From Candidatus Lindowbacteria bacterium RIFCSPLOWO2_12_FULL_62_27 (GTDB lineage Bacteria; Lindowbacteria; 2-12-FULL-62-27), in NCBI GenBank assembly GCA_001784175.1, contig MFPR01000039.1:1-11919 (forward strand): a stretch of 11,919 nucleotides of DNA, given 5' to 3'. Position 1 is the first letter of the stretch, and each line of letters begins with the position of its first letter. The notes below the pieces were generated by a model that worked only from the letters and a program-made list of their open reading frames with translations, did no database searches and had not been told where the DNA came from. The translations under genes were made by a program, and so were the position numbers. Shown here piece after piece: positions 1 to 8,970 of this stretch.

Positions 1-1
1 C

Positions 2-217
2 GAGCCGACGACGACGGAGACGCTGAAGTTCACGGGACTGCGCGAGGACAAGAAGGCCTACATCCCACCGTCCGAGCCGACAACGACGGAGACGCTCAAG
101 TTCACGGGCCTGCGCGAGGAAAAGAAAGCCTACGACCCACCGAGCGGTCCGACGACGACGGAGCCGCTCAAATTCACGGGACTGCGCGAGGATGAAAAAC
201 CATATATCCCGCCGGCC
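2..217 (+). repeat. Three tandem 72-bp coding repeats
   Basis: The units are 2-73, 74-145 and 146-217, in frame with the upstream coding sequence. They differ mainly at third positions and by a few substitutions (for example Ile to Asp in the YIPP joint of unit 2, and Glu to Gly at the start of unit 3). The array may continue upstream of the window. The 23-nt block that ends the LKFTGLR coding part of unit 3 recurs in the next gene near 1054-1076. Confidence 0.9.
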
Positions 218-322
218 GAGCCGGTGACGCCGAAAGTACAACCCCTGTCTCTGACCCTGACTCCGGAAGAGGGCAAGGGCGGCGTCCTGTCCACTTCCGC
301 GACCGTGACTTCCGATGAATAA
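2..322 (+). CDS. C-terminal fragment of a Pro/Thr-rich repeat protein (partial)
   Basis: This frame is open from the window edge to a TAA at 320-322 and gives 106 residues; the start lies outside the window. The visible part is three tandem copies of a 24-residue unit with the core [13 protein letters not shown] followed by a KKAYIPPS-like Pro-rich joint. A polar tail rich in Pro, Thr and Ser and ending TVTSDE follows. No catalytic motif, membrane segment or Cys is present. One degenerate copy of the same unit ([12 protein letters not shown]) lies between domains of the next protein, at 1011-1076. The two proteins are therefore related or have exchanged linker cassettes. The fragment is probably the end of another secreted surface protein of the same operon. 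Its function cannot be named. The stop overlaps the most upstream ATG of the following gene by 8 nt. Confidence 0.8.
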   Translation, partial: EPTTTETLKFTGLREDKKAYIPPSEPTTTETLKFTGLREEKKAYDPPSGPTTTEPLKFTGLREDEKPYIPPAEPVTPKVQPLSLTLTPEEGKGGVLSTSATVTSDE

Positions 323-3300
323 CGCCCGTCCGTTGCCTTTGAAACGATTGACGGTAATCGGTCGGTCAAGGGCAGAACCCATTACCACGAATGGGTTCGA
401 ATGTCACAAATATCCACCATACGGTAAAGGTTTTATTCGTTTAATTCGTGTTAATGGTTTTCCGGCGTTTACCGATGGGTTCCGATTGACGCTGTCTGTT
501 GTCTCTTGCCTGTTGCCTCTAATATTTTTTCAAACCCTCTCGGCCCACGCGATGCAGATTTTTGTCAAGACCGCAGCAGGCAAGACGATCACGCTCGACG
601 TCGAGCCGAGCGACGGCATCGAGAACGTCAAGGCGAAAATTCAGGATAAGGAGGGAACACCTCCGACGGAACAGAGCCTGAAATTCGCCGGCAAACAACT
701 CGACGACGGTCGGACGCTCTCCGACTACAACATCCAAAAAGAATCGACGTTGCATCTCGTCGTGAAGAAACAATCGTCCGCGGAGGCCAAAATTTCGTTC
801 TGGGCATACTCGGGCGCCACCGTGCGCGCGACCGTGGCCGGCGGCGTTGCCCCGTACAAGTACTCGATCCAAACCAACAACTCCGGCGCGTCAGTTTCAT
901 CGGACGGTCTCTACACCGCCGGTTCGACGGCCGGCGTCACCGACATCATCCGCGTCACTGACGACAACGGAACATATCTCGAAGGCAAGGTCGAGGTGCG
1001 CGCCATCCCTAAACCCTACATCCCGCCCAGCGAGCCGACGACGACCGACCCGCTCAAATTCACGGGACTGCGGACGGAAATCGCGAAGCTCTCAATCGAG
1101 CCGCCCTACATCACTCCGGATGCGCCGACGGCCGGCGACCTCTTGACGTGCAATCTCAATGGGTTCACGGGCAATCCTGTCGAATTCAAATATGAATGGT
1201 TGATCACCGGCCAGGGAATGGTTGACAAACGGCTTTCGGAAATGAAAATGCCCGACAGTCAAAAAAATGTGTTTCAGACGCAAGTGGGCTGGCCGTCGGT
1301 AGAATTTAAATGCGAGGTCACCGCGATCGGCAGTGACGATGCGAAAGTCACCGCCGTCTCACCACCCGTCACTCCGAAGGCCTCTACCGAACTCGCGATC
1401 AACCCCAAACAGACAAAAGTAAAGACCGGGGGCATGTCCAACTTCAACGCGCTGAACGGCACGGGCAAATTGACGTTTTCAATATCGGAGAATAACTCGG
1501 GCGCGTCGTTACAAGAGATGGTGGGGAATGCTTCAGCAACCTCCTACAAAGCCGGCGCCACCGCGAATGTCACCGATCGCGTGCGCGTCACCGACGAGGC
1601 CGGCAAATTCGCCGAGGCCACGGTGGATGTCTACATCGGGGTTACCATCTCCCCGGCGGTGGGAGAAGCCAAGCCAGGCGGCGAGTTTCAGTTCACGAGT
1701 TCTGGCGGCGTCGGCAAGAAGACGTTTTCCATTTTATCGGATCCGGCCACCGGGCAGTATGGAACAACAAACACCAAGTCCGGCGCGTCGATCGACCCCG
1801 TGACCGGTCTCTTCAAATCCGGCGCGAGCGCTTCGTTCGAAAATGTCAAGGTTCAGGACGAGGCATACGATCAGGCGTATGCGAGCGCGCAGGTCAAGGA
1901 ACCGGCGGTCCCGCCTGCAATGACCGGGAAGCCCGTCATCACGCCGGGTAAACCGTTCGTCGGCGAAAAGCTGACCTGCAGCGATGGAGACTGGACCGGA
2001 AATCCTTACTCCTACGCGTATGACTGGAAAAAACCATCAGGCCTGATCCAGCATGGAGGGAATACCTACATAACCGTCGACGTGGACTTCGGGCAGGAGA
2101 TCACTTGCGAGGTCACGGCAACCAACCAATACGGAAACGTATCGGCGCTTTCCGACCCTGTCGTTCCCGGGGTCAAGGAGGGTCTGCCGGCCCTTGAGGG
2201 CGATCCGGTCGTCACGCCGGAGAAGCCGTTCGTGGGGAATACCCTCACCTGCGACCAAGGTAAATGGAAAGGCGACCCTACCGATTACTATTATCAGTGG
2301 TTCAAGGATAATTGGAAAGATCCGCAACAGACGAGTCAGACATACACAACGACGTCCGGCGATAAGAATAAAAGTTTCTACTGCGAGGTGGTCGCGGAGA
2401 ATGGCGTCGGGAAGTCGCTTGCCGCCAAGTCCAACACGGTCAAGGTGACCGCCGGCCCGCCGGCCAACTATAAGTCGCCGACCGTCGACCCGGGACTTCG
2501 CAAGGACGACGGGAAGTTCACATGTATGAATGGAAGCTGGACCGAATACCCCACGTCCTACACCTACCGCTGGCTGATCGACGGCGTGGAGGTCGAGGCC
2601 GCGACGGAGCAGAACTACGCGCCGACGCCGTCGGACGCGAACAAGCCTATCACCTGCGAGGTAACGGCGGTCAACAACACCGGCACGTCCGAGCCCGCGC
2701 TATCGTCCAATCACGGCATCTTCCAGCTCTCTACGCCGAAGGGCCAACCGAAGATCACCCCTGCGAACGGCACATTCGGCGATGTCTTTACCTGCGACAA
2801 GTCTTCGTGGACTTTCAAGCCCGACACATTCCTTTACCAGTGGCGCAGGAACGGCGCGGACATTCCCGCCGCCACCTCGACGACCTACCAGGCGGGGGAT
2901 GAAGACATGAAACAGAGCCTCACCTGCGTGGTCACGGCGTATCGGCCGGGCCTTTCCGAACCGGGAGTGGGAACCTCGGATCCGGTGACTCCGAATTGGT
3001 TCCAACCGAACCAACTCGGCGCGCCGACGATCAGCCCGACGTCGTTGATGGTCGGTGAGATGCTCACCTGCGATCCGGGACAATGGAGCGGCAAGCCGGC
3101 GATCACGTATCAGTGGTACAGACAAGGATGGGAACAGATCGCGAACGCGACGGAAACGACTTATGTCACGGCAGAGAAGGATGCATGGCAGGAAATCCAC
3201 TGTCAGGTAGCCGCGACCAATCCCTCAGGTGTCGCAACGGGGACGTCGAATAAGGTCAAACCGAGCGCTCCGGCGCCCATGAATACCGATTCTCCAACAC

Positions 3301-6300
3301 TGACTCCTATCGAGCCGAAAGTCGGCGAGAAGCTCACCTGCGATAAAGGCGCGTGGACCAACGCAGCCTCCTTCACATACAAGTGGTACATCAACAACGT
3401 GGAGTCGTCGTGGCGGGCAAAGAACGAGTATCTCCAGACGTCAAGTTCCAGCGGCGACGCGGGCAAGGAGTTTTACTGCGTCGTGACGGGAAAATCGGCC
3501 GATCCAAACGGGCCGACGGCTTCCGCCCGTTCGAACACTGTCATTCCGAAAGAGCCTCCGCCGGTCGCGTCGACAAGTCCGTCGATTTATCCGAAGGAAC
3601 CCTTCATTGGAGATGCTCTGACCTGCAACCCGGGAAGCTGGAGTCCATCTCCGGATAAAGCCGTTTACCAGTGGCGGCGGGACGGCGAGGACATCGAGGG
3701 CGCGACGGGCAAAGCCGAACTCGGCATGTACGCGACTCCACCGAAGTATACGACTGTTCTGGCGGACGGCTTGAAAAAGATCACCTGCGTCATCTTCGCG
3801 TATAATAAGTCCGGCGATTTCGCGACTGGCGTTTCGAACGAGGTTGTTCCCAAATTCAAGGCGCCGGTGAACACGATTCGCCCCGTGTCTTCTGCCAGTA
3901 AGACCACGAACAACGGGATTCCGAAGGGCGCGACCCTGACGTGCGATACCGGCGTGTGGAAGAATTATCCCACGGATTACTCCTACCAGTGGATGAGAGG
4001 GAGCACGAAAGACCAGACGAAAGGGACGAAGATTCCGGACGCGACATCCAAGGATTACGCGGTAGCGCCGGCAGACGGCGGCATGTACGTCTGGTGCGTG
4101 GTCACGGCCACGAACTCAGCCGGATCGGCCGAGGCCCCTTCTTCGACTGTTTTCCTCATCATTAAGTTCCCCCCGGCCGGCGGCGTACCCACCCTTTCGC
4201 CGGGCAAGGCGCTTGTTGGGGAAAAACTCACCTGCGACGCGGGTACATGGACGCCAACGCCCTATTCTTATACACATACATGGTATCGGGACGGCAAGGA
4301 ATTCTGGGCGCCAAGCGGCAGCGGCGCTCCACTCGACCCCAAGGCGCAGTATCAGACCGTCGCCACGGACGTGGGCAAGATATTCACCTGTGAAGTGACC
4401 GCAAAGGAAAAGAACGGCGTCGCCTCGGACCCGGCCACGTCAAACGAGGCCACGGTGATCTGGCCGACGATCGATACATCCGCAATAACCGTGAAAGTCA
4501 CGCCGGCCGCTCTCGTAGAGGATGCGCATCCGGTCGAACCCCAGCGTCTCGATTGCGCTCCGCAAGACTTTAAGATCGACCTGGATAATTTCACATACAA
4601 ATATTCCTGGTTCCGGGGTGGAGACAAGGTTTCGGACAAAACCGGTAAAGAATATGTGACAAGCATCGATGACGCGGGCAAGGATATGACCTGCGCCATG
4701 TCGGTGTCGAACAAGGGCGACGAGTTATTGGGATCGTTCCCGTCCGTCAATTCCGTGACCGTGACGCTTCGAAAGCCGGTAATCACGTCGCTCGAAATCC
4801 CCATTGACAAGGAAAGCATGACCGGCAAGCTGACCTGTTCAGGGAAGTGGAAGGGGCAAGCGGACGAGGTCAAATACTGGTGGGAGGTCGACGGCGTCGC
4901 GATTCCGGGCGCGAATTCGAACGTCTACCAGATGGCGGCGGCGGACAACAAGAAAGGACTCACCTGCGCGCTCAAAGTCTCCAACAAGGCCGGCGATGAC
5001 AGCAAGAAAAGCACGCTCACGATCCCCGAAGTGACGGCAACCCTGCGGCCGACCAGCCCGGCCTTTAAGGGAAAGACGGAGGAACTGGCGAATTACACCT
5101 TCCCACCGGGCAGCGTGTTCGACTGCAAAGCCGGCGGTTGGACTGAGGGTACCAAGTACGCATACAAGTGGCTGATAGACGGGGTCGAAATTCCGGGCGC
5201 GAAGGACGCCTCATACACGGCGCCCATGGATCCGGCGAGTCAGAAAATCAGCTGCAAAATCACCGGCGACGATTTCTTCGGCGAACGCTCGGCGCTGAGC
5301 AATCCTGTGGCCGTCCTGGATACCACGTTCAGACAAACTGAATTTACGCCCGAAAAACCGAAGTATGACGGAACCATTAAGCAAGAAGTATTCGTGGGAG
5401 GCCTAGAACATAATGCGGCCACGCAGAATGTGCGGCTCAAGTGCAATCCCTCCAAGGAGTGGGACGCAATCAGCGCCGACAATTGGACGCTTACATGGTA
5501 TAAGGACAACGCCGTTCATCAGCGTAATACCAAGAAAGGACAAGCGGGAAACGATCCGGCGATCACTTACAATGCTTTGTCGCCGAGTAATGGGTGGTAT
5601 TTGGGGCTGGCCGAGGCCGACGTTGGCCATACGTTCACATGTGAATTCACCGCCACGGAAGGTGGCACTGCAAAGACCGGCCGCTCCGCGCCATTCATGG
5701 CCACGGCGGGGGCGAAAGCTTTTTATATTGACCAGGGAGAACTGTTCGCACCGGAACCGCGGAAAGATCCGAATCTCACGTTCGCTGACCAACAGGTCAT
5801 GGGGGGCAGGAACGAGGCGACCTGCAACGTCGGCACGGGCTGGAGTCCGCCCGCGCCGTTCTCGTATCGAATCACGTGGTACAGAAACGGCGACCCCATC
5901 AAGGAGGAGAATATCGACCTGCCGAAGAACAGTGTGAAGTACACGCCGGAATATTCTTTTCCGGACATGCAGCGTATTTCGTGCGAGGTTGTGGCCGCCC
6001 GCTATGCGATGAAGATGAAGGTGTCAGTGACGTCGGGCAGTCTAATCTACGATGTCGGCGAATCCCCAAAAGATCCGACCGTCTGGGTCTTGACCAATCC
6101 CAATGGGAATACAGAAACGGTGAAAAAGAGCGACCTGCCGTCCGGCTATGAGTTGTACATCGATTATGACGCATCTGCCCTCGTCGAACGACGCCCCTCG
6201 TCGAATCATCTGATCGTGATGTACAATGGCGTGCTCCAACCCGTGGATGCCGCAGATACTTGGGGCGTGGCAACCGGCGCCGCCCCGACGTCCACAGGCG

Positions 6301-6644
6301 ATGTCACGCTTTACACCGCCGGCAAGATATCGGGATCGATGACGTTCACCCGGCGCGTAGACAATGCAAACGTTATCAAAGCCGGCGGATCGGACTTTCC
6401 CAATAACACAACAAGCATGACGTCCAGCGCCACGGCTTATGAAATTATATCGACTACCAAAGGCCTTACTCTTCTTCTGACGCCGACGACCACCAAGTCC
6501 TCCGTAAAATTTGCCGTACAAGCGACCTATGCCAACGCGTTTGCCATGAAGTCATACACGATTAACATAGAACTTCGCAAAGAGGGATCCTACATTTCGC
6601 TGGACAAATTCAAGCTGACCATCGATCCCGGGAAGGGAGGATAA
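315..6644 (+). CDS. Giant secreted ubiquitin-Ig repeat fusion protein
   Basis: This 2109-codon frame encodes a Sec signal peptide with a hydrophobic run at about residues 60-76 and an AHA cleavage site at 77-79. A ubiquitin domain follows at 80-152 (MQIFVK to LHLVVKK). Next come an SGA-type Ig domain (about 158-231), a [12 protein letters not shown] linker (about 233-254), one Cys-Trp-Cys Ig module (first Cys 279) and two more SGA-type Ig domains (about 357-531). Fourteen further Cys-Trp-Cys modules run to Cys1890, and a Cys-free beta-rich C-terminal domain covers about 1913-2109. No sortase motif, type IX sorting signal or transmembrane anchor is evident. The likely role is an extracellular stalk or adhesin displaying ubiquitin at its N-terminus; this is inferred. 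The start is uncertain. ATG 315 overlaps the upstream stop but has no Shine-Dalgarno and reads through hairpin and repeat DNA. The only other in-frame start before the signal core is TTG 486, which gives a 22-residue signal peptide. Confidence 0.9.
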   Translation: MNNARPLPLKRLTVIGRSRAEPITTNGFECHKYPPYGKGFIRLIRVNGFPAFTDGFRLTLSVVSCLLPLIFFQTLSAHAMQIFVKTAAGKTITLDVEPSDGIENVKAKIQDKEGTPPTEQSLKFAGKQLDDGRTLSDYNIQKESTLHLVVKKQSSAEAKISFWAYSGATVRATVAGGVAPYKYSIQTNNSGASVSSDGLYTAGSTAGVTDIIRVTDDNGTYLEGKVEVRAIPKPYIPPSEPTTTDPLKFTGLRTEIAKLSIEPPYITPDAPTAGDLLTCNLNGFTGNPVEFKYEWLITGQGMVDKRLSEMKMPDSQKNVFQTQVGWPSVEFKCEVTAIGSDDAKVTAVSPPVTPKASTELAINPKQTKVKTGGMSNFNALNGTGKLTFSISENNSGASLQEMVGNASATSYKAGATANVTDRVRVTDEAGKFAEATVDVYIGVTISPAVGEAKPGGEFQFTSSGGVGKKTFSILSDPATGQYGTTNTKSGASIDPVTGLFKSGASASFENVKVQDEAYDQAYASAQVKEPAVPPAMTGKPVITPGKPFVGEKLTCSDGDWTGNPYSYAYDWKKPSGLIQHGGNTYITVDVDFGQEITCEVTATNQYGNVSALSDPVVPGVKEGLPALEGDPVVTPEKPFVGNTLTCDQGKWKGDPTDYYYQWFKDNWKDPQQTSQTYTTTSGDKNKSFYCEVVAENGVGKSLAAKSNTVKVTAGPPANYKSPTVDPGLRKDDGKFTCMNGSWTEYPTSYTYRWLIDGVEVEAATEQNYAPTPSDANKPITCEVTAVNNTGTSEPALSSNHGIFQLSTPKGQPKITPANGTFGDVFTCDKSSWTFKPDTFLYQWRRNGADIPAATSTTYQAGDEDMKQSLTCVVTAYRPGLSEPGVGTSDPVTPNWFQPNQLGAPTISPTSLMVGEMLTCDPGQWSGKPAITYQWYRQGWEQIANATETTYVTAEKDAWQEIHCQVAATNPSGVATGTSNKVKPSAPAPMNTDSPTLTPIEPKVGEKLTCDKGAWTNAASFTYKWYINNVESSWRAKNEYLQTSSSSGDAGKEFYCVVTGKSADPNGPTASARSNTVIPKEPPPVASTSPSIYPKEPFIGDALTCNPGSWSPSPDKAVYQWRRDGEDIEGATGKAELGMYATPPKYTTVLADGLKKITCVIFAYNKSGDFATGVSNEVVPKFKAPVNTIRPVSSASKTTNNGIPKGATLTCDTGVWKNYPTDYSYQWMRGSTKDQTKGTKIPDATSKDYAVAPADGGMYVWCVVTATNSAGSAEAPSSTVFLIIKFPPAGGVPTLSPGKALVGEKLTCDAGTWTPTPYSYTHTWYRDGKEFWAPSGSGAPLDPKAQYQTVATDVGKIFTCEVTAKEKNGVASDPATSNEATVIWPTIDTSAITVKVTPAALVEDAHPVEPQRLDCAPQDFKIDLDNFTYKYSWFRGGDKVSDKTGKEYVTSIDDAGKDMTCAMSVSNKGDELLGSFPSVNSVTVTLRKPVITSLEIPIDKESMTGKLTCSGKWKGQADEVKYWWEVDGVAIPGANSNVYQMAAADNKKGLTCALKVSNKAGDDSKKSTLTIPEVTATLRPTSPAFKGKTEELANYTFPPGSVFDCKAGGWTEGTKYAYKWLIDGVEIPGAKDASYTAPMDPASQKISCKITGDDFFGERSALSNPVAVLDTTFRQTEFTPEKPKYDGTIKQEVFVGGLEHNAATQNVRLKCNPSKEWDAISADNWTLTWYKDNAVHQRNTKKGQAGNDPAITYNALSPSNGWYLGLAEADVGHTFTCEFTATEGGTAKTGRSAPFMATAGAKAFYIDQGELFAPEPRKDPNLTFADQQVMGGRNEATCNVGTGWSPPAPFSYRITWYRNGDPIKEENIDLPKNSVKYTPEYSFPDMQRISCEVVAARYAMKMKVSVTSGSLIYDVGESPKDPTVWVLTNPNGNTETVKKSDLPSGYELYIDYDASALVERRPSSNHLIVMYNGVLQPVDAADTWGVATGAAPTSTGDVTLYTAGKISGSMTFTRRVDNANVIKAGGSDFPNNTTSMTSSATAYEIISTTKGLTLLLTPTTTKSSVKFAVQATYANAFAMKSYTINIELRKEGSYISLDKFKLTIDPGKGG
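375..398. repeat. Perfect 9-bp inverted repeat (possible hairpin)
   Basis: GAACCCATT and AATGGGTTC are separated by the 6-nt loop ACCACG, starting 53 nt after the upstream stop. There is no following T run, so it is not a classical intrinsic terminator. A TTCGTG-type repeat tract (about 429-460) follows. Both look intergenic in character although they sit inside the longest frame from ATG 315. This favours a downstream start for the ubiquitin gene. Confidence 0.6.
552..779 (+). other. Ubiquitin domain (residues 1-76 equivalent)
   Basis: It aligns without gaps to eukaryotic ubiquitin from Met1 to residue 76, with 60 of residues 1-70 identical by direct count. The differences are L8A, T9A, E16D, T22G, I36T, D39T, Q40E, R42S, I44K and E51D, then 71-76 VKKQSS in place of LRLRGG. 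Lysines 6, 11, 27, 29, 33, 48 and 63 are all present, plus a new Lys44. The Ile44 patch (8, 44, 70) keeps only Val70, and the Ile36 patch (8, 36, 71) is lost. The conjugation tail is missing and the chain simply continues into Ig domains, so the domain cannot be activated by an E1 in the usual way. Codons are G/C-ending like the neighbours, so any transfer has been ameliorated. Confidence 0.97.
786..1007 (+). other. SGA-type bacterial Ig domain, copy 1
   Basis: The coded domain has the pattern GG-x-x-P-Y-x-YSI, then [16 protein letters not shown] and [10 protein letters not shown]. It recurs as copy 2 (about 1384-1638, with NNSGASL and VTDRVRVTD) and copy 3 (about 1639-1911, with [12 protein letters not shown]). 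Copies 2 and 3 are adjacent and are separated from copy 1 by the linker and the first Cys-Trp-Cys module. The pattern resembles Ig-like repeats common in large secreted proteins of environmental bacteria. The domain contains no Cys. Confidence 0.75.
1011..1076 (+). repeat. Isolated copy of the upstream gene's 24-residue linker unit
   Basis: The coded segment [21 protein letters not shown] matches the tandem units at 2-217, including a 23-nt near-3' block identical to unit 3. It joins the first SGA-type Ig domain to the first Cys-Trp-Cys module, which fits an interdomain spacer. Confidence 0.85.
1107..6056 (+). repeat. Fifteen Cys-Trp-Cys Ig-like modules
   Basis: Each module of roughly 85-115 residues follows the pattern P-x-(I/L)-x-P, (V/I)-G-x-x-LTC, G-x-W, Y-x-YxW, (D/N)G, then ITC-x-VTA-x-N and (S)N-x-V-x-P. 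The first Cys of module 1 is residue 279, of module 2 residue 555 and of module 3 residue 646; the last Cys of module 15 is residue 1890. The two SGA-type Ig copies interrupt the run between modules 1 and 2. Every module has exactly two Cys, at the B- and F-strand positions of an Ig fold, with a Trp between them. Modules 11-15 are the most divergent, with longer insertions in 14 and 15. Confidence 0.9.
6635..6640 (+). promoter_or_regulatory. Strong Shine-Dalgarno of the glycine-rich protein gene
   Basis: GGGAGG ends 9 nt before ATG 6650 and lies within the last codons of the upstream gene (stop 6642-6644). It fixes the start at 6650 and indicates co-transcription with the ubiquitin-Ig gene. 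Confidence 0.85.
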
Positions 6645-6649
6645 TCGTC

Positions 6650-8953
6650 ATGACGGATTTCCCGCGGATTCTGCGCCGGGCGATGTTGCCTCTCCTCTGT
6701 CTCTTGCTTTTGAATACCGCCGCGCGGGCCGACGATGTCGTCGAGGTCGCAAAACCGTCGGCCGCCCGGGAGTCCTACGCGCCGGGCGAGGACGTGACGA
6801 TCCAATCCGAGGTGAAGAACACGAAGGCGTTTCCGATCCTCGTCGTCGCGCGGCTCCGCGTCATCGGGCCGGACGGGACGGAAATCTACAATGAGGAGAA
6901 AGACCTGGGCGAAATCGCCGGCAAGGCCGCCGCGATGGCGTCGTTCACCCTCAAGCTCCCCGCGGATGCCGGGGCCGGCGATTATTCCGCGACATTCGAA
7001 CTGCGAAACCCATATTTCGCCACAGCCTCCTACTTCCAGAACAAGGGCAAACCCTTCGTCGTCTTCGAGGTCAAACTGTCGGAAGGCGCGAGGGCCGATC
7101 CCATCAGCGAGGCCAAAAAAATCCTTTCCCGCATGGTCGACGCGATGAACTGGCGCGACATCGACGCCCTCATGGACCCCGTCGCCCGCGGCGCGCGGGT
7201 GTCGATGAACGGCAAGGCGTCGGGCGCCGGAGATTTCCGGATGGCGCTGTCGTCTGTCCTCCCGTTTCTGTCCGACCTTGTCTGGGACGCGCAGGTGACG
7301 CACGGCACGATCGATCCGAAAACCGGCGCGGTCCGCCTCCGCGTCCGGTCGACCTATTCGGCCAAACTCGCCGAACCCGTCGGCGTCACGTCGGCTTCGC
7401 TGGCCAAGCCGAAGGACCTGGAATCCGAGCAGAAACGCATCACGGAGGCGTTCAACACGTCGGCGGAGGAGATATATGAGTTCAACCGCGCCGCGGGCGG
7501 CCAGTTGCAGGTCACCGAAATCGTCTCGGCCCTGCCGCTCGACGCCAAACTGCTCGATCGCATCGCCCTCATGGGCGCGGAGTGGGAGGCCAAGGTCGCG
7601 GTGTTCGGGCTGTTTTATTACATGGAGCAAAACGATCTCGGCAAATTCAGCGCGATGATCGACGATGGATTCGTCAACAATGACGACAACGGATTCAAAC
7701 ACAACAAGGCCGATTTTATCGAGTCCATCAAAGCCGACCTCGACCATCTCACCGCCATCGACCACAACGTCCGCGTCGAGGACATCCAGTTCAGCGCCGG
7801 GCATTCCGCCGCCCGCGTCCCCGTCACATGGGACCGCCGCGCCCGCATCGCCAACACGAGGTCGGAGTGGACCGTCAAGGATCAGAAGACGACCATGACG
7901 CTGAAATACGACGCCGGCTTCAAACTCGCGCAGATCGAGGGCAAGCCTTTGTTCGGCAACTCGAGCCGGATGACGAGAAAGACGCTGATCGGCGCGGGCG
8001 AACTCGACGGAACGACGATCACGCTGGCGATCGCGATCAGCGACGCGAGAGAGACGGCCGTCGCGTCGTCGTCCGACTTTCCGGGAAGTGAGTTGACCAA
8101 CGTCTTGGCGCCGTCCTCCGGATCGTCGCAAACATTTACCTATACCGGCGCCGTGCAGACCTTCACAGCGACCGCGAACGCCGTGTTTACCATCAAAGCC
8201 TGGGGCGCCGGCGGTGGCGGCGGCGGATGGGACGCCGGCAATGGAGGCGCTGGCGGAGGCGGCGCCTATTCGACGGCAACGGTCACTTTGGCGAAGGGCG
8301 ATATTATTCAGATCTATGTGGCCCAAGGCGGTGACTCGGGGGCCAGTGAAGTCGGCAACATTGGTCTCGGCCCCGTCCTCGGCAACGGGCCGGGCGGATT
8401 TGGATATGGGACGGGCGGCCGGGGCGGAAACGTCGCCAAATTTGCATCCGGCGGCGGAGGAGGCGGTGGTGGATCGTCCGCGGTTACGAATCAAAGCGGA
8501 GCGACGATCTATCTGGTTGCGGCCGGCGGCGGCGGCGGCGGTGGCGGGAATTCGGTGGGTGTTTTAAATGGTGGAGCGGGCGGCGCTGGCGGTGTGAGTG
8601 GAACGGCATCCGCCGGCGCAGGTGGAGCGACCGGCGGTTCCGGATCAAAAAATGGAACCAACGGTGACGACAAGGGCGTGGGATTAGACGGCGGCGGCGG
8701 TGGCGGCGGCGGTGGCGGATATACCGCCGGCGGCACGGGCGGCAGCGTGACTGCGGTCGATGATGACGGCGGCGGGGGCGGTGGGGCCGGAGGAAACAGC
8801 ACCGGCACAGTCACGACCGGCAACGGCACAGTGCCCGGCAATTCGGCCGACGCGGATTTGACCGCCCTCGCGGCAGGCGGCACCGGTTCTACCGCAAATG
8901 TACCCGGCAACGCAACCCGCGGCGGCCACGGCCTGGTCAAAATATCATGGTGA
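6650..8953 (+). CDS. Secreted protein with CARDB-like, two NTF2-like and ALK/LTK-type glycine-rich domains
   Basis: The 767-residue product begins with a signal peptide (RRAMLPLLCLLLLNTAARA, cleavage after Ala27). Residues about 34-125 read as a CARDB-like Ig domain: YAPGEDVTIQSEVKN, then a balanced PADAGAGDYSATFELRN strand pair. Two NTF2/SnoaL-like cone folds are suggested at about 152-245 (AKKILSRMVDAMNWRDIDALMDP) and about 308-430 (VFGLFYYMEQNDLGKFSAMIDD, then SEWTVKDQKTTMTLKYD). From about residue 495 the chain becomes a glycine-rich domain opening FTYTGAVQTFTA and IKAWGAGGGGGG and ending GGHGLVKISW. These are the usual first and last strands of the Gly-rich domain shared with ALK/LTK receptors and bacterial surface or phage proteins. 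The gene starts 5 nt after the upstream stop. The function is unknown; an extracellular binding or matrix role alongside the ubiquitin-Ig protein is inferred. Confidence 0.88.
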   Translation: MTDFPRILRRAMLPLLCLLLLNTAARADDVVEVAKPSAARESYAPGEDVTIQSEVKNTKAFPILVVARLRVIGPDGTEIYNEEKDLGEIAGKAAAMASFTLKLPADAGAGDYSATFELRNPYFATASYFQNKGKPFVVFEVKLSEGARADPISEAKKILSRMVDAMNWRDIDALMDPVARGARVSMNGKASGAGDFRMALSSVLPFLSDLVWDAQVTHGTIDPKTGAVRLRVRSTYSAKLAEPVGVTSASLAKPKDLESEQKRITEAFNTSAEEIYEFNRAAGGQLQVTEIVSALPLDAKLLDRIALMGAEWEAKVAVFGLFYYMEQNDLGKFSAMIDDGFVNNDDNGFKHNKADFIESIKADLDHLTAIDHNVRVEDIQFSAGHSAARVPVTWDRRARIANTRSEWTVKDQKTTMTLKYDAGFKLAQIEGKPLFGNSSRMTRKTLIGAGELDGTTITLAIAISDARETAVASSSDFPGSELTNVLAPSSGSSQTFTYTGAVQTFTATANAVFTIKAWGAGGGGGGWDAGNGGAGGGGAYSTATVTLAKGDIIQIYVAQGGDSGASEVGNIGLGPVLGNGPGGFGYGTGGRGGNVAKFASGGGGGGGGSSAVTNQSGATIYLVAAGGGGGGGGNSVGVLNGGAGGAGGVSGTASAGAGGATGGSGSKNGTNGDDKGVGLDGGGGGGGGGGYTAGGTGGSVTAVDDDGGGGGGAGGNSTGTVTTGNGTVPGNSADADLTALAAGGTGSTANVPGNATRGGHGLVKISW
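8935..8951. repeat. 17-bp direct repeat, left copy (att-like)
   Basis: GGTCAAAATATCATGGT encodes the end of VKISW in the glycine-rich gene. It is repeated exactly at 9550-9566 on the far side of the toxin-antitoxin pair. The bases on either side of the two copies differ. Confidence 0.85.
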
Positions 8954-8970
8954 ATTTTTAATGGCGGCGG

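Noticed and set aside
375-398. Intrinsic terminator after the upstream gene
   Set aside because: The hairpin is good but there is no following T run; only an inverted repeat is claimed.
1-552. Upstream gene and ubiquitin gene as one frameshifted gene
   Set aside because: The frames differ, but a signal peptide with a proper cleavage site sits between them, no slippery site is evident, and the upstream product has a plausible polar C-terminus.
6590-8494. Very long minus-strand open frame (634 codons)
   Set aside because: It is fully antisense to the glycine-rich protein gene, which has a signal peptide, a strong Shine-Dalgarno and recognisable domains. The antisense product is Arg/Gly/Asp-rich, as expected from the mirror of a GC-rich gene.
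8455-8790. Phase-variable microsatellite in the GGC/GGT runs
   Set aside because: The runs are codon-sized and mixed GGC/GGT/GGA, so slippage would add or remove glycines without switching the frame. They are normal for a glycine-rich domain.
8509-8940. Minus-strand proline-rich frame
   Set aside because: It is the complement of the polyglycine coding tract (GGC/GGT runs read as Pro). It has no start context or domain of its own.
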